DNA of 64,000 bases from Chromobotia macracanthus (Eukaryota > Chordata > Actinopteri > Cypriniformes > Botiidae): NCBI GenBank assembly GCA_036877525.1, contig JAZGTH010000058.1, positions 10,710,501-10,774,500 on the forward strand, in the 5' to 3' direction. Position 1 is the first letter of the stretch, and every line of letters starts with the position of its first letter. The translations under genes were made by a program, and so were the position numbers. The notes beneath the pieces were generated by a model. That model saw only the letters and a list, made by a program, of their open reading frames with translations. It was not told the DNA's origin and did no database searches. Positions 13,364 to 24,289 of this stretch are shown in pieces.

Positions 13364-13858
13364 GGAGAAACTTTATCCATTCATCTATTTAAGGTAGTTA
13401 TTGAAACGTTTTCAAAATATTACCAAATGTCTGAAGAACATTCTCATAACTAAACGAGATCTTTGTTAATCATCTGATGTATTGTAATAGAAACGTTCTG
13501 ACAACCTAAATTTGTTTGTTTGCTGGGATGTGATCACATTATGAGAAATGTTAACAAGTATGAACCAAGACCCGCACTTATAACCACTTAATAATCATCT
13601 TAATGAAGTATATTGACTTTATTATAAAGTAAATGGTTAAGCAGCAGTTTTTTATTGTTATATACGTTTCTGTAGACTTACCAGTAATCCTCCTCCGACC
13701 AGCCCGCCCATGTATTTCACCTCCTCGGTTAGTTGTCCATTCTGCGCGTATTTAACATCCCAGCCGGGAAAAAACAGAATAATGTTGCAGATTATGGAGA
13801 GCAGCGCTAACGGGAACAGACTGCCGCCGACACACAGCGCACATTTCCCGGTACACAT
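11543..13858 (-). CDS. tm4sf5: Transmembrane 4 L6 family protein, TM4SF5/4-like
   Basis: Minus-strand coding exons 13682-13858, 12716-12781, 11814-11947 and 11543-11720 join in frame to 185 residues. The protein starts MCTGKCALCVGGSL, the hallmark N-terminus of the L6 family. It has hydrophobic spans near residues 9-30 and 49-70, GCCGNRCG at 75-82, a third span, an extracellular loop with GPYC, and CNEPKNVVEFNVGLF leading into the fourth span, then CGTC. L6 proteins are small four-span membrane proteins of the cell surface that associate with integrins and growth-factor signalling. The exon ends at a strong donor (GTGAGA); a short last exon is expected but I could not place it. Reading through instead would stop at 11396. 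TM4SF5 versus TM4SF4 is not settled by sequence alone; human TM4SF5 lies at 17p13 like most neighbours here. Confidence 0.75.
12965..13230. repeat. AT-rich tandem repeat (TATAGTATAATATAGTTAT)
   Basis: Imperfect tandem copies of a unit containing TAGTATAATATAGTTATTA alternate with (TA)n, (GATA)n and a run of A. It lies in intron 1 of the tm4sf5-like gene. Confidence 0.8.
13228..13505 (-). mobile_element. Degenerate MITE of the CAGCTAACA family with (CA)n inside
   Basis: CCTAACGTTCTGTAGAAGTT, TCTCAACGTTATCAAAGAAC and GAAACGTTCTGACAACCTAA match the blocks seen in the 22.7 and 60.4 kb copies. A (CA)n/(TA)n microsatellite at about 13315-13362 interrupts it. No intact ends remain. Confidence 0.6.
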
Positions 13859-15117
13859 ACTGCGAGCGGTGCGTCACAGAGAGCACTGCTGCGATGTTGT
13901 TTTGTGAAGAAAATCCTTCCTGAAGAAAGTTGCACGTCTCACAAGCTTTCTGTGCTCCCGTGTGCGTGCAGAGGTCCTTATAAAGCACTTTTATTACTGT
14001 GTTAAGACCAGCCCATGACATTTTGTGCAACCACACCCCACTTACACTCCATCAATCTCTCAGCAGTGCTGGACCTTTATTAGTGTTTAATTTCATATAA
14101 ACATCTCAGGAAACAAGGTGTTTCTGCTTTGACAAACCCTTATTTATTCCATAAAAACAGTCTGAAATCCATACACAACACAACAGTTTAAACATCTTAT
14201 TCATTGAATTCAATTATTCGGAGACACAAAACCTGGCTGTCACAACATAGAGGAGCATTATATGTTCAATCATTCAGTTTCTGTCTGAGTCAGAATTGCC
14301 ATTAGGGATATTATGGGTTATTTAAACAGTGGGTGACAGGCACATTGTACATGTTCTGCTGTAGGGGAAGTGTGATGTTTGCATTGGGCATTTCAAAAGA
14401 AAAGCACCACTGGACTTTGGACTGCCTCTGTAGTGAGAGAAAACAGTGTAAAACAAACAGCATTGTCTAATACACCATTAATACAATTTTTCTTGGGCAG
14501 TCTAGTAGACAGGGCCACTGCTGGAGTTCACGGGCCCCGGGACCAAATTATAAAGTTGGGACCCATCGTCATACACACAGCAGTGTAAAGACATGTTTAA
14601 CGGGCCTCCCTCTTACAGGGCCCGGAATTACTTTCCCAGGTTTTCCTTGACAATGGTCCTGCTAACAGAGTTGATGATGTCCAGTTGTTTTGGATGTAGT
14701 TTTTCATATTCAGTAAGCATTGCTTTTAAACACATTTGCACCTTAATTCACACTGTTAATAAGAGCATTTATTTATAAAATAAGACCTAAAGGGTTTTCC
14801 TGTAAGCCCTATCAGAGATACAACACTTAATAATAAAAACAAACGGTACAACTATGAGACAGATCGCTGGATTTGTTTATAAAGAGGTGCAGTCATGGTT
14901 TATGCAGAAACACATCTCTCATATTTCCTTTTTTGCTTAATCCATCAACATACTGAAACACGCAGACACTGTCAGACAAAGCTGAGACAAAAGACTGTCT
15001 TTCATCATCTAACTGCAATGAAACCATTTCAGCATGCTCAGTGTTACTTCATTTATCTGAAATGTTTAAAATGCAAAACCCCCTTTCCCCCTTTACCAAA
15101 AGCCAAAAATAAAAACC

Positions 15118-15120
<3 letters not shown>

Positions 15121-15160
<40 letters not shown>

Positions 15161-15181
15161 TTTTTTTTTTTTTTTTTTTTT
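15121..15181. repeat. T homopolymer tract
   Basis: About 60 bases of T are broken by a single A at 15159. It creates false poly-Phe and poly-Lys reading frames. It could be the A-tail of a minus-strand retroposed element, but no matching body is clear on its left. Confidence 0.85.
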
Positions 15182-16029
15182 GGGACATCCTGTTTTCTTG
15201 ATTCAAAGTAATGATCAAATATTAGATTTAAAGACCAATCCGAGTTTTGTTGTTTAAAAATATTTAAATGATCCAGACAGAGAGTATGTTTGTTAATAGA
15301 CAAATGTCTCCCCTGATGTGAATAAGTTTCCTCAGACGTCTCCACTGATGTCCACAGATCTGCAGATCTGATCTCCAGATCTAATGATTCTCACCTGAAG
15401 CTGATCAAGATCAGACATGGACTGAGACTTCTGATCTAGACACCCGGACTGGTGAGTGAATATATTGAAAATAAAATGAAAATAGTTTGTAATACTTAAA
15501 GTTTTAAATATTTTGGTTTGAATTATGTGTTGTAAATTGAATCTTTGTTACGGTTTCTGTATCTGCAACTGTTGAACATTTTATTATGTGCATTTTGGTA
15601 CGCTACTTTTGTCTGTCTTTTGTCTGACATTTAAGAGTTGTTTGAAAACACTTTACGAGGTTTTATTGGGTGTGATTTCACGTTTATTTTAGACAATTGT
15701 TAGATTGTGAAAGTTGAATATGCCAAATTGTAAACGCTTGTAAATCGCAGAGCGCCCCCTGTAGGAAAACTGATGTCACTTACAAATGTCTAGTTCATCT
15801 CTCCACCCTTAGTGCTAAACCCAGTGAAGAGCAAAAACCTCACTAAAAGTCTGACTAAAACATCAATACAATGTCATTGTACAGTGAAACCCCTGCAAAG
15901 GATACTTTTGAGCCATGTGCGTTACGATAAAGATCTTTTATAGTAATCATGTTTATGATTGTAAGCAGATGACCTAAAGCAATCATTTAATATTAAACCA
16001 AACAGCTGTTCTGTGACAGCACTGAATAG

Positions 16030-16270
16030 TGGTGACCCACACTCAGAAAGTGTCCTCTGTATTTACCCGTCCGGTTAGTGCACACACACTGCAGTAGTGA
16101 GCTGTGAACACACACCCGAACAGTGGACGGCACTGCGGTGCCCGGGGAACAGTTGGGGGTAAGATGCCTTGATCAAGGGCACCTCAGTTGTTTCCTACTG
16201 GCAGTGAAAATCGAACCAGAGACCATCCAGTTACAAGTCTGACTCTCTAATCAGTAGGCCACAACTGCCA
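16030..16270 (-). mobile_element. tRNA-derived SINE with conserved core
   Basis: On the minus strand the head is GTGGCCTACTGATTAGAGAG with GACTTGTAACTGG and GGTTCGATTTTC. It is followed by a core containing GAGGTGCCCTTGATCAAGGC, ACTGTTCCCCGGGCACC and, distally, GTGTGTGTGCACTAACC. This head-plus-core arrangement is known from widespread fish SINEs. It looks nearly complete. Confidence 0.75.
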
Positions 16271-17499
16271 CCAAACTGCCACACACCATAAAATAACTAA
16301 TATACCAACTATAGAAGAATAGTAATTCTTTATTACACCTTCCTTGATTGTTATGATGATGGGTGATGATGATGGTGGTGGTATTATTTAGGATTATGAG
16401 ATAATTTGGGATTATAGGACTGATAAAACAGGCTCCATGCAACAGCAGTGAGCGCAAGTGACAGACAAACACCACAAGGTGGCAGAAGAGTAGTGTTTCA
16501 TCTCTCTTTTTCAATCTTTTGCTCTCTGTAATTGCATATTGTTCAACATCTTTCATATTGTTCAGTTATTTTTAGAATCATGGATTCAGACCTCATAATG
16601 TATGTTTGCACCCCAGCAGCAAAAACTACTGGTGAATTCATGTCTCATTACATTTTTTCTTAACTTTCATGATTTCATTTTATATTGTGTTTCTCTCTAT
16701 TACAACGATGAAACTTATGCTTTACGCTGCTGATTTTCATACACCTCTGAAGTGAAATGTTTCTCATACGTTATTGGAATAATATAACTGAGTCCTCCTT
16801 TCATAAAACAAGTGTCGGGTAAAAGTACTTTGGGGATACACAGTGAATTCAATAAGTGTTTTAAAGAATATGAAAATGAGAGACAGAGTGAGTTTCTCTG
16901 TTGCTGAGGAACAGTGTTGATGATACAGTGTGTGTTTTGTTTGTTGGGTCAGGTTGTGTTTTGACTCTGTGCTTTGTGGGAGGTCTCTGTGGACCGTATG
17001 TGTTTCCGGGACCATGAAAACTCACTGAAACATGAAGCATTTGTGTGCATGTGTGTGGTTCTCTCCTTATCTACCTGTCTGATGGATCTCCGTCTGCCAT
17101 CATGATCTAATCTGTTAGTCTGTGTGGAAACACCACGCCATGCATGTGATGTGTGTGTGTGTACACACACTGCTTGTGGGAACTCAAAAGAATTAAGTAA
17201 AGTGCTTTTTTTGACGTTGGTTGTTTTTGTTGTTTTTACACGTTTTAGAAGTTTAGAATCGCAGCACTTTGATATGTGCTGTTTGGTTGTGTTTGTTTAG
17301 TGGCCCATTGATATGATTCTTCTGTCCGTCTGAAGGATGTATTTTTGATGCTCATTGTGTTTATTCTGTCTGTGTGGGCTTCACAGGAGTCCCTGATGAT
17401 ACAGATCTTTCTGTAGACCTGAATTTTAGACGAACACTAACGGTTAAAAAATCCAAATCAGTGTTGATGTAAATTTCATTTAAAAATACATTTACATAC

Positions 17500-17650
17500 A
17501 TTGCATTACATTTATATTTATGCTTTTATCTAAAGTAACTTACAGTGCATTTAAGCTATACATTCAATCAGTATGTGTGTTCCCTGGAAATCGAACCCAT
17601 GACCTTTGTGCTGCTAACACAATGCTAGTCAAGTGGCAGGAACTTACAGA
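17500..17650 (-). mobile_element. tRNA-Ala-type SINE, reversed
   Basis: The minus strand carries the head (GTTAGCAGCACAAAGGTCAT, GGGTTCGATTTCC) and the tail (GCACTGTAAGTTACTTTAGA, TAAAAGC). It is the same family as the 9.5 and 48.3 kb copies. Confidence 0.75.
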
Positions 17651-19479
17651 AAGAAAGTTTGATTGCTTGATGTGTTTGTCTTGCTCTTGAAAATGAAAGC
17701 AAGAACAGCAGTAATAAATCCGTGTTGTAGTTACTCTGCAGTTCAGTGTGTCACGTCAAAACACCCCATCTCCTGACCTTCTCCTGTGTGCTCAAATATT
17801 TAGCAAATCATGCGCTTACCCAAAATAGTCCTCCGGTTGCAAACTGAAATGACATCGTTTACGTTCTTGAGCAATGTGAGATAGCAGGTGAGATAGAGAA
17901 GAACAAGGTGTGTGAAAGTCACGTCTGTTGTGCCTCTGGAATATTTCTTCGTCTGGCCCGGCTGGATTCATAAGCAGAAAAATAGTTTTAGTTTCCTTGT
18001 TATTATTACCAGGCAAAATAAAGATAAAGTGTGTGTTGTTTACTTAACCATATATTGGGGACAAATATGGACCCAAAAGTGAGCAAACTTTAAAAATTAT
18101 ATTTTTATAGGTTATTTTTAAAGTTGTAAAAGTGCAGAACGTTTTCTGTTAGGGTTAGTGTGTGAGGTAGTTTAGTTTATAATCTTTATAACTGTGTATG
18201 AAAACAATGAAAGTCTGTGTAATGTCTCCATTTAGGGTGTGTGTGCGTGTCACGGAGAACCAGTTTCACCTACAGAAATTCTCTTCAACACTTTAAATCA
18301 GCCACTTGTGTTCGTGGCCACCTCACATGTGTGATTCCAGCTCTCTCTAAAACCTCTCTTTATAACTCTCTTTATAAATTTAAACACTGTATGACGTGCC
18401 AGTATGACCTTTCGCAATATTAAAACGGTGATATGAACTTTATCCAATAAGACATTATATTATGATCTCTGTGGAAATTATATAGTTACAGAATGATACA
18501 ACAGTACATAAATGATAGTGACGAATGTTAAAAATATTTACAGTTAATTTTAGTATTGAGCTATTTGAAGATTTCCACTGTATGCAGAGGAAATCTTAAA
18601 ATATTTACTCTGAAATCGTGACTCACTAGCAGCGGGTGTTCTGTGTGACGATAGTTCAGAAGTTTGTGACAATATCTGGTTTGTCAGTTAAGCTTTTTTT
18701 GTTCGTTGTTTGTTTATTTTTCTTGCACAATTCATCGGCGGCAAATTGTTGTATAACTCTCCCATGAACAGACACCAAACCTACAATCTGACACAGACAA
18801 ACCTGCAGTACTTTCTCTCTCTCTTTGTCTGAGTGTGCAAATCAACCGTACTTGTGTTCTGGGTGGCATTGGGGCAGACAGCGGTGCAGAACTATGCTGT
18901 TGGCCCTGCTTTTTGTTTTAACTCTGAACTGTGTAGCCGTTTTGTCCTGCGTGGCCACAACCACACAGACACACAGTCAAGCTTAGACTCTCACTGTTAA
19001 ATACATGTGCTTCCACAGTCCTGCTGTAGACGGTTTAACTTTATCTCATAACTGAATCCTTCCATACACAAACAAACCTCTGAAGACTGCCCTAACCGCA
19101 CTTCTGGATGTTGGATAGACTGGCTGAACAAAGTGACTGTTTTGGTGGGTCATCAGAAATTCATTTGTGGCTCTTTAAAAACTGATATTCTTAAATCAGG
19201 ATGAAGTTATGGTATCATGTCTGCCAGCAAACTCCTTGGGAAGAATGAACAGTTTTTTGGACTTCTAATGTGTCCGAAAATACTTTGACACAGTTTGTAA
19301 ATGCTCTGACTGACTCCAGTAAGTTAAATCCATTGAATTGTTCTTCGGTCTCTCTCTGGTGGGGTTTTGGGGTTAGTTTGGGGGTGCTGTTGCTGTGGGA
19401 ACAGCCGGTGGAATCCTCTGGTTGTTGCTAGGAGATGTTACGCTTTCAACAAGAAAATCTGGATCAGCTTCAGCTGAAC

Positions 19480-19850
19480 ACACACACACACACACACACA
19501 ACACACACACACCCCCCATTTGCCCCTATTTTGGAGTTTGCCAACTAATTAATTCACAAAGTAAGATGTTATTATCATACGTGTAAATCTCTGGTAACCA
19601 CACACATCCACACACACACACACATCTCACACACACACACATCTCACACACACACACACATCTCACACACACACACACACATCTCACACACACACACACA
19701 TCTCACACACACACACATCTCACACACACACACACACACACACACACATCTCACACACACACACACATCTCACACACACACACATCTCACACACACACAC
19801 ACATCTCACACACACATCTCACACACACACACATCTCACACACACACACA
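19480..19850. repeat. (CA)n array with regular CATCT interruptions
   Basis: A (CA)n tract at about 19480-19512 is followed by 19600-19850, where runs of (CA)4-12 are separated again and again by a TCT trinucleotide. This gives a higher-order array of the form (CA)nTCT. It is non-coding. Confidence 0.9.
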
Positions 19851-20099
19851 AATGTGAATGTTATTTGCACAAACTCTTCGCGTTTGATTATCTGACCATT
19901 TTCAGACTCATTTCAAACTATGAACATGAATGGACCGCTTTGAGAAATGGGTTTTAAAAATGTTCCCTTAACGTTTCCATTGAGTAACAAGTGTATATAA
20001 ATAAAACATTTTAGCAACGTTTAACGTTGGGACGTTGTATGGACGTTATTGACTGGCTGTAGGAACGTTTATTTATTCGGTAACGTTTGTGAAACGTTT

Positions 20100-20735
20100 G
20101 TGAAACAATCGTGTTCTCGGTGTAGGACTTCCAGCGGGAGAGTTGATGGATGCAGCGGGCGACAGGCGTCAGATGAGCGGCCTGTTTTTAACTCTCTTCC
20201 CCGTTTCGAGACTCTTCCTCGCCGCCTCCACACCGCGTCCCCGCCCCTCCACCCCCGATTAGCCGCTCCTGACTGCACCATTACCATGAGAATAGCGGGA
20301 GCGGGAGCGGGTTCAGCCCGGGCCGCTGAGAGACGAAGCCCTCAATGCGACGCTAATTTTCTGCCCGGTGGGAGAGCGAGAGAAAGCGGAACAAAAGCGA
20401 GCGCGACAGGCGCTGAGAACCGCGCGCACCTGCGGGCTCAAAAGCGCCGGACAATGAGAGCCCGAAACGGCCCAATTACGCCCGGACCGCCGCTCGCTTT
20501 CTCTCCGGGAAAAAAAAACGGGCGAGCATGAAAAGGGAGAAAGGAGGGAGGGATGCTCCTCCGACCTCCGCGTTTTGATCCTCCTAACTTTTATCAGGTT
20601 TAATCGATGTCCACTTTCTTCCAGAAGTCAGGCGACGGAGGTCGTGCCCCGCCGCGCTCCCGGTTCCGCGGCTCCGCTCGGTGTGATATTAATCATAGCG
20701 ACTTAAATGCGCTGCTGTCGTGTTAGCGATAAATT
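20100..20735. promoter_or_regulatory. Orphan CpG island
   Basis: About 630 bases are rich in G+C and in CG dinucleotides, for example GCGAGCGCGACAGGCGC and GCCCCGCCGCGCTCCC, in an otherwise AT-rich neighbourhood. It lies about 0.6 kb beyond the sox19a poly(A) signal, and no coding exon adjoins it on either strand. Long reading frames across it look like a by-product of the high GC content. It may drive a non-coding transcript or act as a CpG-rich enhancer of sox19a. Confidence 0.6.
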
Positions 20736-20799
20736 AAACGCGATTATTGGACATTAGAGGAAGAGAAAACATTGTGAACCCGATGTGTTTATCACATTA

Positions 20800-21060
20800 T
20801 CATCTGATGTGTAAACGTGCAGATGATCTCCATCTCTGAGATGGTTAAAACGTTTATAAATGTTCTTTACCGTGCAATCCGTAACGTTATTTGTGTTAAA
20901 ATGATCACAGATCAGTTATTGAGCAAGTGCATGACAGTTCGGTGTTCAACACCATCTCCTTATCTTACCCTGATTCACAACAGAAAGTTTATAATAATGA
21001 TTTATCATCTGAGATGTGGGTCTGATTTCCAGGGAAATGTCAGCTTGGCTTCATTTGTAA
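20800..21060 (+). repeat. Dispersed repeat, also at 37.9 and 63.6 kb
   Basis: ATCAGTTATTGAGCAAGTGC, then GTGTTCAACACCATCTCCTT, TATAATAATGATTTATCATC and GTCTGATTTCCAGGGAAATG match in order a segment at 63620-63750, and partly one at 37900-37985. It is a low-copy dispersed element of unknown class. Confidence 0.55.
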
Positions 21061-21329
21061 TGAAAAGTATGTAAAGTAACCTGCAGTTTTATGTTTTAAA
21101 CAGAGATGAAGACAGAGAGGCTCAAGTTTTGATTGTGGTTTTAACTGAGCTGTAGCTAATAAGGTTAAACATTTCTTAAGTCACTTGCCAGTCTTTGTCT
21201 GCTCAGCAAGCTGAAACATCAGTGCCAAAACTTTAATTGACAATACAATTCAGCAGCATATGCTGTGATAAAAATGAAAACTGGTGAGAAAAGCTTCAGT
21301 TTCAAACTTTGGAAGGAGAGCAAAGAAGA

Positions 21330-22341
21330 GAGAGACCAGTGTACAAAAATAATAAAATATTTTATTACACTTTTTGTTGTTTTTCTATCAATGGTGTCAA
21401 GTCACATACAAGATTATTAACCCTTACTGTAAGGGCTTTAAAGTAAAAAAAGAAACAATTCACAACAATACACCCTTAATCAAACAGTTTTTAACAAGCT
21501 CATAATTTTTTTAATGAACATTATTCAATTGTTTTGTCTCTCCCTCATTTTTTACACAGCACGTCTATTCACAATATTCTATTTCTCAGAGTTGAGAATT
21601 AATTGTTTTTTAATAGAAAATACAGTCAAATCCCTCTAAGCAGAATCTGTTTTGTTTTTAATGCAACAAAAAGCTGTTGAAGTTCGGGGCGCGCTCTATC
21701 TATGCTAACGATGAAAGGAAAGAAAAATGTCTAAACCGTTGTGCATTTAAAATGTTTGTTTGCATTTCCTAAACCATGCAGAGCAGCACCATGTTACAGT
21801 TATGAAAGCTCAAAAATAAAATAGGAGTGATTCATTTTGAGGTGTTCAGATGATCCGCACAAGCGGATGATCAAGGGAATGTGTGTTCGGGTTCACAGTC
21901 ATGCCTTGCAGTCAGTAATCGGTGAGATTAACTTGCCGGTGTAAGGTTTTAACTGGGTAACCAGTCAGGTGGTTATAGCTAAAACCAATGTGCCATGTTT
22001 TCACTCAGCCATGAGCCGTTCCAACAGCACTGCCCCAGGCCTCAGTTAGGTTCACTGTGATGTCATTTTCTAACGTTAAGACACGGACCTTAGACAAATG
22101 TGATGACATCAGTGTCCCAAACCTTTCCCACAACATTCAAAGGCACTTCAAGTCCCAGTGGAAAAACTTCCAGTTGGACCAGCCATGTGTCCACAACACC
22201 CTCATCATTTTTTATGTATCAAGTTGACCACCGTTAAAATGTTTATGCCTCTATTACGGCTCATCAAGTCACGTGAGCCGACAGCAGCAGCCCGCTGGGA
22301 GCCCCCAGATGCGATACAGGAAGTTACCGACAGTTTCCTGT
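21330..22341 (-). other. 3'UTR of sox19a
   Basis: The 3' untranslated region extends from the TAA at 22342-22344 to a poly(A) signal (AATAAA on the minus strand) near 21357. It is about 1 kb long and free of the repeats that surround the gene. Confidence 0.6.
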
Positions 22342-23670
22342 TTAGATGTGAGTGAGAGGTGCTGTACCGGTGAGGTAATGCTGCTGGATGTTGGAGTAGC
22401 CTCTCTGAGCTCCACTGTCTGTGGTGTCTCCACCCGGGATATACATGCTGATCATGTCCCTCAGGTCGTTTTGTAAAGGGCCGCGCTGGTGGCTGTGGGC
22501 TCCGGTGGGGGAGTGAGACACCTGGTCCGGTTTCACCATGGACATGACCGGGCTGGGCTGCTGTGGGGTGCTGTTGTAGGACATGGGGCTGGAGAAAGAA
22601 AACAGGAAAGATTTATTATAACACACCACAGGATAATCCCACATTTTTAGATACTAGAATATTCACTATGTGAGTCAATTTAGATACATGTTGTTTAAGT
22701 CTTTGAAAGAAGTGCAAGCCCAGCTAACAGGAAACGTTCTCAAAATGTTTGCTGCTGTTCTCTTCAACGTTATTAAAACTTATTAAAATTGTTTAAAAAG
22801 TTCTTGCAGTAACGCTAGTGAAACATTTTCGACCTTGTATCACGCATGTAAAAACGTTTTTCTTAAGTATGTTAGTGGAACGTTTTAAAAACGTTACATT
22901 GAAAACGTACTTATAACCCATCAAACCTGGACGTTGTGAGCGTTCCTAGAACTTTCTAAACAACAGTGTTAACGTTTCTGTTACCGAATGGAAACGTTAT
23001 GGGAACGTTCCTGCAACCTAAGACCGTGCAGATGCGCATGTTGCGCAGACACTTACCTGTAGGAGTTTGCGCCATTCATGTACGGCTGCGCAGACGGATA
23101 CTGCAGGGCGGACAGATCATAGCGGTGCAGCTGCTGACTGTAACCCAGCGCGTCCGCCTGCATGCCGGTGTACCCGCCGGCGTGACCCCAGCCGTAGCTC
23201 TCCATCCGCGGGCTGCTTCCCGAACCCTGAGCAGCGGCTGCGGCCAACAGGTTGCCGGCCGACAGGGGGTACTTCACAGCCGGGTTTTCCTTCTTAAGAA
23301 GCGGTTTCGTCTTACGACGCGGCTTGTATTTATAATCCGGGTACTCCTTCATGTGCAGGGCACGGAGCCGCTTGGCCTCGTCAATGAACGGCCGCTTCTC
23401 CGCGTCCGTCAGCAGCTTCCACTCCGCGCCCAGGCGCTTGCTGATCTCGGAGTTGTGCATTTTAGGGTTCTCCTGTGCCATCTTGCGCCTCTGACCCCGG
23501 GACCAGACCATAAAGGCGTTCATAGGCCGCTTAACTTTGTCCATGGGATCGGCAGCCTGTTGCTGGTTGTTGGCCGGTTTAGTGATCCCGGTCAGCTGGC
23601 TCATTCCCTGCGCGCTTTGGTGCGCCGGCGGCACCGGCGACTTCAGGTCGTGCTCCAGCATGCTGTACAT
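22342..23670 (-). CDS. sox19a: SoxB1 transcription factor Sox19a
   Basis: Two coding exons, 23057-23670 and 22342-22588, join at AG|GTAAGT / CCAG|C to give 286 residues. The protein starts MYSMLEHDLKSP. An HMG box spans about residues 45-120, with VKRPMNAFMVWSRGQRRKMA and a basic PRRKTK stretch after it, followed by the SoxB1 C-terminal blocks GYSQQLHRYDLSALQYP and MSMYIPGGD. SoxB1 factors bind the minor groove at CATTGT-like sites and act in pluripotency and early neural fate. The single late intron is unusual for SoxB1 but matches sox19 and its mammalian counterpart SOX15. Neighbours eif4a1 and senp3 also flank SOX15 in human 17p13. The extended N-terminus and the KPANNQQQ stretch favour sox19a over sox19b. 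The intron carries a MITE. Confidence 0.9.
22714..23022 (-). mobile_element. MITE, CCCAGCTAACA family, in the sox19a intron
   Basis: It begins with GCCCAGCTAACAGGAAACG, contains GTTCTTGCAGTAACGCTAG and TAACGTTTCTGTTACCGAAT, and ends with GGAACGTTCCTGCAACCTAA. It fills most of the 468-base sox19a intron and ends about 35 bases from the exon-1 donor. Many of its sub-blocks are themselves inverted repeats (AACGTT, GTTC/GAAC). Confidence 0.75.
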
Positions 23671-24010
23671 GACTGACCAAAGAGACTACAGGTGATACTG
23701 GACTGACTTTAAACCAGATCTAATGACACTTCGGTGTCCGCCGAACCGACATTTATGGTCCAAAAAGAGGAAAATAAACTCAAACTGTGAACAAAGTTAC
23801 GCGCAAATGCCCGACGAGGATCAACACGTCCTGAAGAAGCGGGTCCGAGCTGAACGTCTGCAGCCTCCGCCTGAGTGAAGGGAGGATTTCATCCCTGTCC
23901 GCCTACAGCTGCGCTTTCTCTCCGCATTAGCATCACTATAGAGGGTGCGTGAATGTGCGGAGCCAGGAGGAGGAGAGGAGGAGAGGAGGAGGAGAGGAGG
24001 AGAGCTTCCG
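23671..24010 (-). promoter_or_regulatory. 5'UTR and proximal promoter of sox19a
   Basis: This is GC-moderate DNA upstream of the sox19a ATG. It ends in a purine-rich block (GGAGGAGGAGAGGAGGAG, about 23965-24003). No TATA box at a plausible distance is obvious. The exact start of transcription cannot be read from sequence. Confidence 0.4.
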
Positions 24011-24138
24011 TCTCCACCGACATTACAGCATAACATTTACATTACAGTGACCACATTAGTCTGCGCCATGACATACTTTAATATATCACTAATATATACA
24101 AATGAGGATCCCCACTAAAGAATGACATGTTAAATATA

Positions 24139-24173
24139 CGTGTGTGTGTGTGTGTGTGTGTGAGTGTGTGTGT

Positions 24174-24208
<35 letters not shown>

Positions 24209-24270
24209 GTGAGGTGTTATTTGAGTTGTGAGATGTTAGAGTGTGTGTGAGAGTGTGTGTGTGTGTGGTT
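24139..24270. repeat. (TG)n microsatellite
   Basis: Long (TG)n runs with occasional GAG interruptions lie 0.4 kb upstream of sox19a. The reverse frame gives an artefactual His/Thr-rich peptide. Confidence 0.9.
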
Positions 24271-24289
24271 TTCGGGAACACAGTGATCA

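Larger units (their letters stand above)
13900..20095. other. 6-kb intergenic stretch without recognised gene
   Basis: Contents in order: a 60-base T run (15121-15180); a GATC-dense segment ending in a donor-like GTGAGT (15345-15455); a reverse SINE with a conserved central core (16030-16270); a reverse tRNA-Ala-type SINE (17500-17650); an interrupted (CA)n array (19480-19850); and a degenerate MITE (19940-20100). Nothing in six frames resembles a known protein. Confidence 0.65.

Noticed and set aside
20049..20531. 160-residue frame
   Set aside because: It spans a MITE end and the CpG island. Its composition reflects CG content; no start context, splice or family support.
22966..23676. 236-residue plus-strand frame
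   Set aside because: Antisense to the sox19a HMG-box exon; GC-rich coding DNA leaves the opposite strand open. No domain is seen.
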